From Rhodocyclaceae bacterium (GTDB taxonomy: Bacteria > Pseudomonadota > Gammaproteobacteria > Burkholderiales > Ga0077523): a stretch of 64,000 nt of DNA. The stretch covers positions 1 to 64,000 of the forward strand of contig JADCHQ010000035.1 in NCBI GenBank assembly GCA_020248405.1, in the 5' to 3' direction. A model generated the notes under the pieces. The model searched no databases, was not told the DNA's origin, and saw only the letters and a program-made list of their open reading frames with translations. Positions 53,525-62,216 of the stretch are shown in pieces (position 1 is the stretch's first letter; each line of letters starts with the position of its first letter). The position numbers and the translations under genes were made by a program.

Positions 53525-54514
53525 TCAGAGTCCCCAGCGCAGCGCCGCCGTGTGCACGGGCGCATCCCACAACGCCGCGAGCGCCGGATCGAGGCTGGTC
53601 ACGGTGATGGAGCAGCCGGCCATCTCCAGCGAGGTGACCAGCGACCCGGTGAGGAAGCGCGCCACCTTCAGGCCGCGGCCTTCGAGAATGCGGCGTGCCG
53701 CGTTCACCATCACGTAGAGCTCCATGGCGGGCGTGCCGCCGAAGCCATTCACCAGCAGCAGCACCTCGCTGCCGCGCGGCGGCTCCAGGTCGGCCAGGAT
53801 GGCGCCCGTCATCTCATCGGCAATGGCGTCGGCGGTGGCGAGCTTCACGCGCCGCCGCCCGGGCTCGCCGTGGATGCCCACGCCCATCTCCATTTCGTCC
53901 TCGGCCAGGGTGAAGGTGGGCGTGCCGGCCGCCGGCACCGTGCAGGAGGTGAGGGCCACGCCCATGGAGCGCGTGCGCCTGTTGACCGCATCGCCCAGCG
54001 CCTTGAGCTGTGCGAGCCCGTCCCCCCGCTCGGCTGCCGCGCCCACGATCTTCTCCACCACCAGCGTGCCGGCCACGCCGCGCCGCCCGGTGGACCAGGT
54101 GGACTTCTCCACCGCCACGTCGTCGTCGGTGACGACGGTGGCGATCTCCCGCCCGGCCATCTCCGCCGCCATCTGGAAGTTCATCACGTCGCCTTCATAG
54201 TTCTTGACGATGAACAGGCAGCCTGCGCCCGTGTCCACCGCCTCGGCCGCGGCCATCATCTGGTCGGGCGTGGGCGAGGTGAACACCTGGCCCGGGCAGG
54301 CGGCGTCGAGCATGCCGTGGCCCACGAAGCCGGCGTGCAGCGGCTCGTGGCCCGAGCCGCCGCCGGAGATCAGCGCCACCTTGCCTGGCACGGGCGCGCG
54401 GCGGCGCACGAACTTGCGCTCCTCGCCCAGCACCAGGATGTCGGCATGGGCGGCGGCGAAGCCATCGAGGCTCTCGGCCAGGACGGTGTCGGGGGTGTTG
54501 ATGAGTTTTTTCAT
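53525..54514 (-). CDS. dhaK: Dihydroxyacetone kinase subunit DhaK
   Basis: 329 residues. The substrate-binding subunit that covalently holds dihydroxyacetone through a histidine hemiaminal: H215 in MGVGIHGEPG. Also H56 (GGGSGHEPLH) and D109 (YEGDVMNF), as in E. coli DhaK numbering. It receives phosphate from DhaL-ADP. Last gene of the operon; the small helix-turn-helix gene ends 28 bp upstream. The substrate may be dihydroxyacetone or a related ketose such as erythrulose, because DhaK homologues vary. Confidence 0.93.
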   Translation of the reverse strand: MKKLINTPDTVLAESLDGFAAAHADILVLGEERKFVRRRAPVPGKVALISGGGSGHEPLHAGFVGHGMLDAACPGQVFTSPTPDQMMAAAEAVDTGAGCLFIVKNYEGDVMNFQMAAEMAGREIATVVTDDDVAVEKSTWSTGRRGVAGTLVVEKIVGAAAERGDGLAQLKALGDAVNRRTRSMGVALTSCTVPAAGTPTFTLAEDEMEMGVGIHGEPGRRRVKLATADAIADEMTGAILADLEPPRGSEVLLLVNGFGGTPAMELYVMVNAARRILEGRGLKVARFLTGSLVTSLEMAGCSITVTSLDPALAALWDAPVHTAALRWGL

Positions 54515-54542
54515 GGCGAGTCTCCGGATGGGGCGCTGCGGG

Positions 54543-54962
54543 TCAGAGGTCTTCGGTGAGCCGCGACAGGCGGCGCGCCGTTTCGAGGATCGCCTCGTCC
54601 AGCAGCCGGTTGCGGCGGGCATCGCCCAGGTCGGGCAGGATCACGGTAAGGGCGCGCGTGCCGGCGGGCCGCCGCACCAGGTCGAGACGTCGCGGGTGCG
54701 CTGTCAGGTATGCGGCCAGGAATTCGCTGCGCTCCGCCGGGGTGAAGTGGCACACGGCGAAGATGGCATCCAGGTGCTGTGCCGGAATGGGCACGGCGTA
54801 CACCGGGTTGGTGATCTGCGAGATGAAGGAGCGGTTCTTGCCCAGCGCCAGGGCAAGGCGGTGGCGGGTGCCCGAGGGACGGTTGTCCACTACGCGTTTG
54901 AGCACGCCCTTGTAGGCCGCCACGGGCGAGCCATGTTCTCGCTCGGGCTTCATGGCCGCCAT
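54543..54962 (-). CDS. Small XRE-like helix-turn-helix protein in the dha operon
   Basis: 139 residues. The region HRLALALGKNRSFISQITNP looks like a Cro/C1 helix-turn-helix, followed by VPIPAQHLDAIFAVCHFTPAERSEFLAAY, the remaining helices of the fold. ILPDLGDARRNRLLDEAILETARRL forms a C-terminal helix. GGAGG 7 nt before ATG 54962 supports the start, which overlaps the Enzyme I stop by 13 nt. Probably a co-transcribed regulator of the transporter/kinase operon, possibly sensing its phosphorylation state. I do not know a named homologue. Confidence 0.8.
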   Translation of the reverse strand: MAAMKPEREHGSPVAAYKGVLKRVVDNRPSGTRHRLALALGKNRSFISQITNPVYAVPIPAQHLDAIFAVCHFTPAERSEFLAAYLTAHPRRLDLVRRPAGTRALTVILPDLGDARRNRLLDEAILETARRLSRLTEDL

Positions 54963-56575
54963 GGCGGACCCTCCAGGGGGCGACGAAGGTCGCAGGCGGC
55001 AATGGCGAGCTTGGCGCGCCCCACCAGCGGCGGTGCCATGGACAGACTGCGCAGGCCGGCGTGGAGCAGCCAGGAGATGGCGGCCGGCTCGCCGCCGGCA
55101 TCGCCGCACAGGCTCACCTCGACGCCGCGCATCCTTGCCGCCGCCACTACGCCGGCGATCAGCCGCAGCATGGCGGGCTGCACCGGGTCGGCCAGATCGG
55201 CCAGGGCGGGCACGTCCCGTCCGGCAGCGGCCACGTACTGCGCCAGATCGTTGGAACCGATGGAATAGAAGTCGGCGTCGAACAGGTCGGCAGCCACCGC
55301 GCAGGCAGGCACTTCCACCATGATGCCCAGGGCCGGCATGCGCGCCGCCACGCCGGCGCTGCCCAGAGATGCCACCGCCTCGCCCAGCAACGCCCGGGCC
55401 TGGGCGAGCTCGCGGGGCAGCGTCACCATGGGCAGCATCACCTTCAGCTCGCCGTGCACGGCGGCGCGCGCCAGGGCGCGCAACTGGGTCATGAACACTG
55501 CGGGGCGCTGGAAGCACAGCCGCAGGCCGCGCACGCCCAGGAAGGGGTTGGTCTCGGCGTCGAGGGTGAGCCCGTCGATGGGCTTGTCGCCGCCCGCGTC
55601 GAGGGTGCGCACGGTGACGGGCCGGCCTGCAGCCCACTCGACGATGCGCCGATAGGTGAGGTACTGGGTGTCCTCGTCGGGCAGCCCGCGGCCGGCGTGG
55701 AACAGCAGTTCGGTGCGCACCAGGCCGATGCCGTCGCACAGCGCCGGGTCGAGGCCGTCGAGTTCGGCCGGATCGGCGATGTTGAGCAACACGCGCACTG
55801 CGGTGCCATCGGCGGTGGCCGCCGGGGTGCGGGCGGCGGCGGCGGCGCGATTGTCGGCCTCGCGCCGGCGTTGCGCAGTCTGTTCGAAGGCGCGGCGGGT
55901 CTCGGCACCGGGCCGCACCACCACCACGCCGCGGAAGGCATCCACCAGCGCCTCGCCGCTCAGTTCGGCCAGCATCGGCCCGAGGCCCACCACCGCAGGC
56001 ACGCCGCGCGAGCGCGCCAGCATGGCCACGTGGCTGGTGGGGCTTCCGCCCATGAGCGCGAGGGCACCGCCGCGCGACCAGTCGATGGACAGGAAATCGG
56101 AGGGCGCCAGGTCCTCGCCCGCCACGATGGCGCCAGCGGGCAGTTGCACGGCGCCGGCGGTGCCGCAGAGGTGCGCCAGCACGCGATCGCGAATATCGCG
56201 CAGGTCGGCGGCCCGGGCGCGGAAGTATTCGTCATCGGCGCTTTCGTAGCCCGCTGCCTCCGCCTCCAGGGCTTCGCTCCAGGCCTCGTGCGCGGACCGG
56301 CCCGCGGCGATGGCGCCCAGGGCGGGCGCGGCCAGCAGGTCGTCTTCCAGCATGGCCACCTGGAATTCGAGGATGGCGCCGCCCTCGGCATCGGCGCCCG
56401 CCAGCAGCGCGGCCAGGTCGGCCAGTGCGGCGGCCATGGCGGCGCGCAGGGCTCGCGCCTCCTGGGCTGGATCGTCCGAGGCGGTGCGCGCGGCGGTTGC
56501 GCGCCTCAGCCGCACCAGCTCGCCCAGGGCCATGCCCGGGGCGGCGCTGCGGCCTTCAAGACGAAGCTCGGCCAT
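54950..56575 (-). CDS. PTS Enzyme I dedicated to the Dha phosphorelay
   Basis: 541 residues, slightly shorter than E. coli Enzyme I (575). It takes phosphate from PEP onto H182 in GGSPTSHVAMLARSRGVP. The PEP-binding barrel is intact: GIGLVRTELLF, DAGGDKP, EVPACAVAADLF, DFYSIGSNDLAQY and CGDAGGEP. It then phosphorylates the HPr encoded just upstream, whose end overlaps this start by 20 nt. As a separate gene it replaces the EI-like portion sometimes fused to DhaM. ATG 56575 gives the typical N terminus AELRLEGRSAAPGMALG. Confidence 0.92.
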   Translation of the reverse strand: MAELRLEGRSAAPGMALGELVRLRRATAARTASDDPAQEARALRAAMAAALADLAALLAGADAEGGAILEFQVAMLEDDLLAAPALGAIAAGRSAHEAWSEALEAEAAGYESADDEYFRARAADLRDIRDRVLAHLCGTAGAVQLPAGAIVAGEDLAPSDFLSIDWSRGGALALMGGSPTSHVAMLARSRGVPAVVGLGPMLAELSGEALVDAFRGVVVVRPGAETRRAFEQTAQRRREADNRAAAAARTPAATADGTAVRVLLNIADPAELDGLDPALCDGIGLVRTELLFHAGRGLPDEDTQYLTYRRIVEWAAGRPVTVRTLDAGGDKPIDGLTLDAETNPFLGVRGLRLCFQRPAVFMTQLRALARAAVHGELKVMLPMVTLPRELAQARALLGEAVASLGSAGVAARMPALGIMVEVPACAVAADLFDADFYSIGSNDLAQYVAAAGRDVPALADLADPVQPAMLRLIAGVVAAARMRGVEVSLCGDAGGEPAAISWLLHAGLRSLSMAPPLVGRAKLAIAACDLRRPLEGPPWRP

Positions 56576-56879
56576 CAATGGTGGCATCCTCAGCCCGAGG
56601 CTCGTCGAAGTGCCGCTCCACCAGCGCCAGCATGGCCTTCAGCGCCTCGGCGGCGCCGTCGCCCTGGCAGCGGAAATGCAGCGTGGCGCCGCGCGGGGCC
56701 TTGGCCCGCATCACCTGCACGGGGCTCTTGGCGTCGAACCACGGGCCCGCCGGGTCGAGGGCGAACTCCACTCGCGCCGCGAACTTCTTGGCGAGCTGGG
56801 TGAGCTTGACCGAGGGCCGCGCGTGCAGGCCCACTGCATTAGTGAGCAGTGCCGAGCCGGTGAGGGGCGTGTCGTTCAT
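56556..56879 (-). CDS. HPr phosphocarrier of the Dha phosphorelay
   Basis: 107 residues. Active H19 in AVGLHARPSV. The regulatory-serine region differs from enteric HPr: SPVQVMRAKAPRGATLHF. The C-terminal helix is AAEALKAMLALVERHFDEP. It carries phosphate from Enzyme I to DhaM. The gene overlaps Enzyme I by 20 nt and starts 49 bp after dhaM. The few extra C-terminal residues beyond a standard 85-90 residue HPr may simply be needed for the gene overlap. Confidence 0.9.
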   Translation of the reverse strand: MNDTPLTGSALLTNAVGLHARPSVKLTQLAKKFAARVEFALDPAGPWFDAKSPVQVMRAKAPRGATLHFRCQGDGAAEALKAMLALVERHFDEPRAEDATIDGRASS

Positions 56880-56928
56880 CGATGATTCCGTTTCCTGGCG
56901 TTGGTTGCTGGGGGCGGTACGCCCTGCC

Positions 56929-57318
56929 TCAGGCGGGGGACAGTTCCTCGGCCACGCGCCGCACGTCGGCCAGCGGCGATCCGCCGGAGGCCTCGGTGGC
57001 GGCGATCACCGCCCCCTCCACCACCGGCGCTTCGCACACCACCACCCGGCTGCGCCGGACATCGTCGAGCATCTCGACGGCCATTTCGCTGTTGGTTTCG
57101 GCGCCGCCAAGGTCCACCAGGATGGCCACCCCGGCCTCGGACCAAGCGTGGTCGATGGCTTCGAGGATACGCGCCACGTCCGTGCCCAGACCGCCTTCGG
57201 GGTTACCGCCGGTCCAGGCCAGCGGCACCGAGTCGCCCACCATCTGCCGCACCATGTCGGCGGCACCCTCGGCCACCTTGGGCGAGTGCGACACGATCAC
57301 GATCCCGACATTGCTCAT
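56929..57318 (-). CDS. dhaM: DhaM, EIIA-mannose-like phosphoryl donor
   Basis: 129 residues, a single EIIA-Man-type domain: IVIVSHSPKVAEGAADM with phosphoacceptor H11, WTGGNPEGGLGTD and VDLGGAETNSEM. It passes phosphate from HPr to the ADP held by DhaL. In E. coli DhaM is a three-domain fusion (EIIA, HPr, EI); here the domains are three genes. The start overlaps the dhaL stop by 4 nt. Confidence 0.92.
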   Translation of the reverse strand: MSNVGIVIVSHSPKVAEGAADMVRQMVGDSVPLAWTGGNPEGGLGTDVARILEAIDHAWSEAGVAILVDLGGAETNSEMAVEMLDDVRRSRVVVCEAPVVEGAVIAATEASGGSPLADVRRVAEELSPA

Positions 57319-57929
57319 GGCTTGTCCTCCGGCGCCAGCGCGGCGCACAGCGCCGCCACCATCAAGGCGGCCGAGCGCGCCCCGGGGTCCATGTGCCCGA
57401 TGGAGCGCTCGCCCAGGAACGAGGCGCGGCCGCGGATGGCCTTCATGGGCACCGTGGCCTCGGCGGCCTCGGCAGCGCGCCTTGGCAGGCGGGTGGCGAA
57501 ATCCTGCGCGCCGGCGGCCAGTTCGGCATGCACCGGGAGCAGCACATCGAGCAGGGTTTTCTGACCCGCATCGGATTTACCGAGTTTCCTGACCGCCTCG
57601 ATGGCGGCACCGAAAGCGCGCACCACGTCGGCATGGCTGGGCGCCTCGGGCAATTCCTTACCCATGGTCATGAACAGCGTGCCGTACAACGGTCCGGAGG
57701 CGCCGCCCACCTTCATCACCAGCACGGTACCGGTGGCCTTGAGCGCCGCCGGCAAGGCATGGGCCGCGAGGCGGTCGAGGTCGGCGAGCACGGCTTCGCA
57801 ACCGCGCTTCATGTTGATGCCGTGGTCGCCATCGCCGATGGCCTGGTCGAGGGCGGTGAGTTGTTCGGCGTGGGCGATGACTGCCGAGGCGACCGAGTGG
57901 ATCAGATGGCGCAGAGCGTGTTGTTCCAT
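57315..57929 (-). CDS. dhaL: DhaL, nucleotide-binding subunit of Dha kinase
   Basis: 204 residues, eight-helix DAK2 fold. Mg/ADP-binding aspartates D28, D33 and D35 in LDQAIGDGDHGINM, glycine-rich loop VGGASGPLYGTLF, and MKAIRGRASFLGERSIGHMDPGA near the C terminus. In PTS-driven Dha kinases ADP stays bound to DhaL as a coenzyme re-phosphorylated by DhaM. Start 57929 lies 17 nt after the ABC ATPase stop, so transport and kinase genes are one transcription unit. Confidence 0.93.
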   Translation of the reverse strand: MEQHALRHLIHSVASAVIAHAEQLTALDQAIGDGDHGINMKRGCEAVLADLDRLAAHALPAALKATGTVLVMKVGGASGPLYGTLFMTMGKELPEAPSHADVVRAFGAAIEAVRKLGKSDAGQKTLLDVLLPVHAELAAGAQDFATRLPRRAAEAAEATVPMKAIRGRASFLGERSIGHMDPGARSAALMVAALCAALAPEDKP

Positions 57930-57945
57930 GACGAGGGCCAGGGGG

Positions 57946-58956
57946 TCAGTGGCGCAGCCGGTTGCCGTCGGCGCCGAAAAACAACGGGGATTGCAGTTGC
58001 AGCGCCACGGCGTCACCCACCGCCAGCGGCGCATCCGGGTCGGCCAGCACCACTACCGTGGCGTCGGCGAGGGTGACGTGCAGGTGGTTCTGGTCGCCCA
58101 GGTGTTCGATGCGCGCCACTCGGCCGCTGCCGGCGGGATCGCGCTGCACCCGCAGGTGCTCGGTGCGCACGCCGATGGTGACCGTGGCGGCGGGCGCCGC
58201 CACGCCCGGAAACAGGCTGCGCGGCACGAGGTTGATGCCCGGACTGCCCAGGCGTGTGGCTACGTAGGTGTTCACCGGGTCTTCGTAGATATCGCGCGGC
58301 GCGCCCAGTTGCACCAGCCGGCCGCGGTCGAGCACGCCGATGCGTGTGGCCATGGTGAGCGCCTCGGCCTGATCGTGGGTGACGTACAGCAGCGTGGCGC
58401 CGGTGTCGCGCTGGATGCGTTTGAGTTCCACGCGCAGTTCGGCGCGCAGCTTGGAATCGAGCGAGGACAGCGGCTCGTCCATGAGGTAGACGTTGGGCCG
58501 TCTCACCAAGGCCCGGCCGATGGCCACGCGCTGCATCTGCCCGCCCGAGAGCTGGGTGGCGCGGTTGGCGAGCTTGTCGCCGATGCGCAGCAGCTCCGCC
58601 ACCTGCTCCACGCGGGCGCGGATTTGCGCCTCGGGCAACCGGCGCGCAGGCGCGCGCAGCGGGAAGGCGAGATTGTCGTACACGCTCAGGTGCGGGTAGA
58701 GGGAGTATTGCTGGAACACGAAGGACACATCGCGCGGTGCCGGTGCGGTGGCGGTGACGTCGCGCCCGCCGATGTGGATGCGCCCGGCGTCGGGCTTCTC
58801 CAGGCCGGCCACCAGCCGCAGGGTGGTGGTCTTGCCCGCCCCGGTGGGGCCGAGCAGCACCGTGAATTCGCCATCGCCGGCGCGCAGGTCGAGACCACTC
58901 ACCGCCTCGGTGTCGCCGAAGCGCTTGGATACGCCGCTCAGCAGCACCTCAGCCAC
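57946..58956 (-). CDS. Carbohydrate/polyol ABC transporter ATPase (second)
   Basis: 336 residues. Walker A GPTGAGKTT, Q-loop FVFQQYSLYPHLSV, signature LSGGQMQRVAIGRAL, Walker B VYLMDEPLSSLD, H-loop VTHDQAEAL, then a TOBE/OB regulatory domain from about 245, as in MalK/UgpC-type ATPases. GTG 58956 preferred because GAGG lies 6-7 nt upstream; ATG 58971 is an alternative. It overlaps the other ATPase gene by 8 nt. Two ATPases in one operon imply a heterodimeric motor, as in rhizobial glycerol transporters. Confidence 0.9.
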   Translation of the reverse strand: MAEVLLSGVSKRFGDTEAVSGLDLRAGDGEFTVLLGPTGAGKTTTLRLVAGLEKPDAGRIHIGGRDVTATAPAPRDVSFVFQQYSLYPHLSVYDNLAFPLRAPARRLPEAQIRARVEQVAELLRIGDKLANRATQLSGGQMQRVAIGRALVRRPNVYLMDEPLSSLDSKLRAELRVELKRIQRDTGATLLYVTHDQAEALTMATRIGVLDRGRLVQLGAPRDIYEDPVNTYVATRLGSPGINLVPRSLFPGVAAPAATVTIGVRTEHLRVQRDPAGSGRVARIEHLGDQNHLHVTLADATVVVLADPDAPLAVGDAVALQLQSPLFFGADGNRLRH

Positions 58957-60052
58957 GGGCCGCCTCTGCATCGTGCAGGCTGGTGCGCAGCGCCCGGCCG
59001 GAGGCACGCTCGAACAGCGACAGGCGCTCGCCGCGCAAGGCAAGCCCCACCTGCTCGCCCGGGCGCACCGGCAAGGCGGAGGGCAGGCGCGCCTTGAGGC
59101 TCGCGCCCCCGGCGGTGGTCAGGGTGGCGATCTGGGTGGTGCCGAGGTACTCGGTCTCCACCACCGTGGCGCGCAGCCGCGAGGCGTCGTCGAAGCGCAC
59201 GTGCTCGGGCCGCACGCCCAGCACCAGTTCGCCTTCGGCGCCATCTTCCCGCAGCTCCGGAACCGCCAGCTCGGCGTTTTCGAGCTGCACCGCGCGGGCG
59301 CCGCGCGCCAGGCGGCCCGAGAAGGGCAGCAGGTTCATGGATGGCGAGCCGATGAAATCGGCCACGAACAGGCTCGCGGGGCGGTCGTAGATCTCTTGCG
59401 GCGCGCCGAGCTGCTCGATGACGCCCTGGTTCATCACCGCGATGGCGTCGGCCATGGACATGGCCTCCAGCTGATCGTGGGTGACGTACACAGTGGTGGC
59501 GCCGAGACGGTCGTGAAGCCCGCGCAGCTCGCCGCACATGAGCTCGCGAAACTCCGCGTCCAGGGCGCCCAGGGGCTCGTCCATGAGGAAGGCGAGCGGC
59601 TCGCGCACGATGGCACGCCCCAGGGCCACGCGCTGGCGGTCGCCGCTGGACAGGCCGGAGACGGGTTTGTCCAGCAGGTGGCCGATGCGCAAGGTGTGTG
59701 CTGCCTCCTCCACCCGCCGCCGCACCTCGGCGCGCGCCATGCCCTGGGCGCGCAGCGGGTAGGCGATGTTGGCGCGCACGTTCATGTGCGGGTAGAGCGC
59801 AAACAACTGGAACACGAAGGCGATGTCGCGCCCCGAGGCCTGCTTGAAGGTGACGTCCTCGCCGCCCAGCAGAATGGTGCCCGAGGTGGGCAGCTCCAGG
59901 CCGGCGATCATGCGCAGTGTGGTGGTCTTGCCGCAGCCCGAGGGTCCCAGCAGGCAGAAGAACTGGCCGTCCGCCACCGTGAAGGTGGACTCGCGCACCG
60001 CCGTGAAGGCGCCGAAGGCCTTGTGGAGTTTGTGGACGCGGATCTCGGCCAT
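58949..60052 (-). CDS. Carbohydrate/polyol ABC transporter ATPase (first)
   Basis: 367 residues, MalK/UgpC type. Walker A GPSGCGKTT, Q-loop VFQLFALYPHMNV, Walker B LAFLMDEPLGALD, H-loop VTHDQLEAM and a C-terminal OB/TOBE region. The ABC signature is LSSGDRQRVALG, with serine and aspartate replacing the usual GGQ residues; this may mark one degenerate composite site in an asymmetric ATPase pair. ATG 60052, 3 nt after the small membrane protein stop. Confidence 0.9.
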   Translation of the reverse strand: MAEIRVHKLHKAFGAFTAVRESTFTVADGQFFCLLGPSGCGKTTTLRMIAGLELPTSGTILLGGEDVTFKQASGRDIAFVFQLFALYPHMNVRANIAYPLRAQGMARAEVRRRVEEAAHTLRIGHLLDKPVSGLSSGDRQRVALGRAIVREPLAFLMDEPLGALDAEFRELMCGELRGLHDRLGATTVYVTHDQLEAMSMADAIAVMNQGVIEQLGAPQEIYDRPASLFVADFIGSPSMNLLPFSGRLARGARAVQLENAELAVPELREDGAEGELVLGVRPEHVRFDDASRLRATVVETEYLGTTQIATLTTAGGASLKARLPSALPVRPGEQVGLALRGERLSLFERASGRALRTSLHDAEAARG

Positions 60053-60055
60053 GGC

Positions 60056-60250
60056 TCAGTCGGGAAACTTGGACACCACCACGAACATGGCCGTGCCGGT
60101 GAGCGTGGTGACGAAGGACCAGGTGTACAGCCACAGCGCGAAGGGTTGCAGCAGCATGAACACGCCCGCGGCGATGAGCGCGGTGGCCACGGCCTCCATG
60201 GGACCGCGGCGCAGCCAGCGCGGCCAGGCGCGGCGGCGCTCGCCGCTCAC
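60056..60250 (-). CDS. Tiny two-span membrane protein of the transporter operon
   Basis: 64 residues starting (GTG) MSGERRRAWPRWLRRG, a basic cytoplasmic lead, then two hydrophobic segments (AVATALIAAGVFMLLQPFALW, YTWSFVTTLTGTAMFVVV). GTG overlaps the permease stop (GTGA), a coupling signal that supports it as a real gene. It occupies the place of GlpU, the small membrane protein of the Rhizobium glycerol transporter glpSTPQUV, but is shorter, and I cannot confirm homology. Possible accessory subunit of the transporter. Confidence 0.75.
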   Translation of the reverse strand: MSGERRRAWPRWLRRGPMEAVATALIAAGVFMLLQPFALWLYTWSFVTTLTGTAMFVVVSKFPD

Positions 60251-61203
60251 TTGCGTACCGCGCCGAAGGTGATGCCGCGCAGCAGTTGCTTGCGCAGCAG
60301 CACGGTGAACACCAGGATGGGCACCAGGAACAGCGTGGTGCCCGCCGCCACCGCCGGCCAGTCCTGGCCGCCCTCGCCGATGATGGTGGGGATGAAGGGC
60401 GGCGCGGTCTGCGCCTCGCCGGAGGTGAGCAGCACCGCGAAGGCGTACTCGTTCCAGGCGAAGATCAGGCAGAAGATGGCGGTCGCCACGATGCCCGTGG
60501 CGGCCTGGGGCAGCACCACCCTGAAAAATGCTTGCAGGCGCGTGTAGCCGTCCACCATGGCGGCTTCCTCGTATTCGCGCGGAATTTCGTCGATGAAGCC
60601 CTTGAGCAGCCACACCGCCAGCGACACGTTCACCGCCGTGTACAGCAGGATCATGCCCAGGCGCGTGTCGGACAGGCCCAGCTCGCGGTACATGAGGAAG
60701 ATGGGGATGGCCACGGCGATGGGCGGCATCATGCGGGTGGACAGGATGAAGAACATCAGATCATCGCGCAGCGGCACCTTGAAGCGCGAGAAGGCGTAGG
60801 CCGCGGTGGTGCCCAGCAGGATCGACAGTGCCGTGGAGCCGAAGGCGATCACCAGCGAGTTGACGAAGCGCGGCGCATAGTTGGAAGGACCTACCACCAC
60901 CATGTTGCGCTCGCGTGTGATGCGCTCGCAGGTGCCCGAGGGCGGCGGCAGGGTGTCGATGTAGTCCTGGGTCTGGCGCGAGCGGGTGGTGAACAGGTTG
61001 CAGTAGCCCTCCAGGGACGGCTTGAAAACCACCTTGGGCGGGTAGCTGATGGAGTCTGGCGGGGTCTTGATGGAGGTGAGGAATATCCACGCCAGCGGCA
61101 CCATGGCCACCAGCGCGTACACCACCACCACCGCCGCCGCGATGCGCCGCGACAGCGGGCCTGGCTCCACGATGGAGTGGGCGTGGGAGATGCCGCGGCT
61201 CAT
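60247..61203 (-). CDS. Carbohydrate/polyol ABC permease, MalG type
   Basis: 318 residues, six spans. The EAA loop that contacts the ATPase is REYEEAAMVDGYTRLQAFFRVVLP. An extra periplasmic loop of about 50 residues (NLFTTRSRQTQDYIDTLPPP, with a cysteine) follows the first span, as in glycerol- and polyol-type MalG homologues. The start overlaps the partner permease stop by 4 nt. Confidence 0.9.
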   Translation of the reverse strand: MSRGISHAHSIVEPGPLSRRIAAAVVVVYALVAMVPLAWIFLTSIKTPPDSISYPPKVVFKPSLEGYCNLFTTRSRQTQDYIDTLPPPSGTCERITRERNMVVVGPSNYAPRFVNSLVIAFGSTALSILLGTTAAYAFSRFKVPLRDDLMFFILSTRMMPPIAVAIPIFLMYRELGLSDTRLGMILLYTAVNVSLAVWLLKGFIDEIPREYEEAAMVDGYTRLQAFFRVVLPQAATGIVATAIFCLIFAWNEYAFAVLLTSGEAQTAPPFIPTIIGEGGQDWPAVAAGTTLFLVPILVFTVLLRKQLLRGITFGAVRK

Positions 61204-62159
61204 CGGCTTTTCACCCGGTTGAGCGCCTTCACATAGATGTTGGCGAGGCCGAAGACGGTGACGAACAGGATGATGGCAAAGGCCGACGAGTAACCCGTGC
61301 GCCACTTCTCGAAGGCCTCGCGCTTGAGGGTGATGGAGGCCACCTCGGTGGTGGAACCCGGTCCGCCGTTGGTGAGCAGGTTAACCAGGTCGAACATCTT
61401 GAAGTTCTCGATGCCGCGGAACAGCACCGCCAGCATGATGAAGGGCAGCGCCATGGGCAGGGTGATGGTCCAGAACTGGCGCCACTTGGAGGCGCGGTCC
61501 ACCTCGGCGGCCTCGTAGATGTAGTCGGGGATGGAGCGCAGGCCAGCCAGGCAGATGAGCATCACGTAGGGCGTCCACATCCAGGTGTCCACCAGCACGA
61601 TGGCCCAGGGCGCAAGCTTCACCGAACCGATCATTTCGAAGGACGAAGGATCTAGGCCGGTGAAGAACGACACCACGTAGTTGAACAGCCCGATCTGCGG
61701 CTGGTAGAGAAACGCCCAGAAATTACCCACCACCGCGGGCGAGAGCATCATGGGAATGAGGATGGCCGTGGTCCAGAAGCCATGGCCGCGGAAGCGCCGG
61801 TCCACGAACCAGGCCAGGGCAAAGCCCAGCAGGGTTTGCAGCAGGATGGTCCAGAACACGAAGTGCGCGGTGGCCTGCATGGAGGCCCACACGTCTGGAT
61901 CGGTGAGGATGTCCGCGAAGTGGTCGATGCCCACCCCGACGACTTCGGCATTGGGCCGGTTCGCCCGGTAGTTGGTGAACGACAGGCGGATCGTCCAGAT
62001 CAGCGGAAAGATGTTAATCGCCAGCAGCAGCGCCATGGTGGGCGAGATGAACAGCCAGGCGATGGCCCGGTCGGACAGCCCGCGCACGGCGCGCGCAAGC
62101 GGCTCGGGCGTGGCGGTGGCTGCGCGTTCGGCGAAGGACGATTTGGCGGCAGGTTGCAT
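61200..62159 (-). CDS. Carbohydrate/polyol ABC permease, MalF type
   Basis: 319 residues, six spans. First span AIAWLFISPTMALLLAINIFP; EAA loop DYIYEAAEVDRASKWRQFWTITLP; TNGGPGSTTEVASITL is a typical MalF-family periplasmic turn. It starts 57 nt after the binding-protein stop and overlaps the MalG-type gene by 4 nt. Confidence 0.9.
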   Translation of the reverse strand: MQPAAKSSFAERAATATPEPLARAVRGLSDRAIAWLFISPTMALLLAINIFPLIWTIRLSFTNYRANRPNAEVVGVGIDHFADILTDPDVWASMQATAHFVFWTILLQTLLGFALAWFVDRRFRGHGFWTTAILIPMMLSPAVVGNFWAFLYQPQIGLFNYVVSFFTGLDPSSFEMIGSVKLAPWAIVLVDTWMWTPYVMLICLAGLRSIPDYIYEAAEVDRASKWRQFWTITLPMALPFIMLAVLFRGIENFKMFDLVNLLTNGGPGSTTEVASITLKREAFEKWRTGYSSAFAIILFVTVFGLANIYVKALNRVKSR

Positions 62160-62216
62160 GGTGCGTGCGGGGAGGCTGCGGGGGAGGCGCCGCGCGCCTC
62201 CCCTACAGTCACTGGC

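Noticed and set aside
55061..56803. 580-codon plus-strand open frame opposite Enzyme I
   Set aside because: Shadow of the Enzyme I and HPr genes with composition typical of antisense GC-rich DNA.
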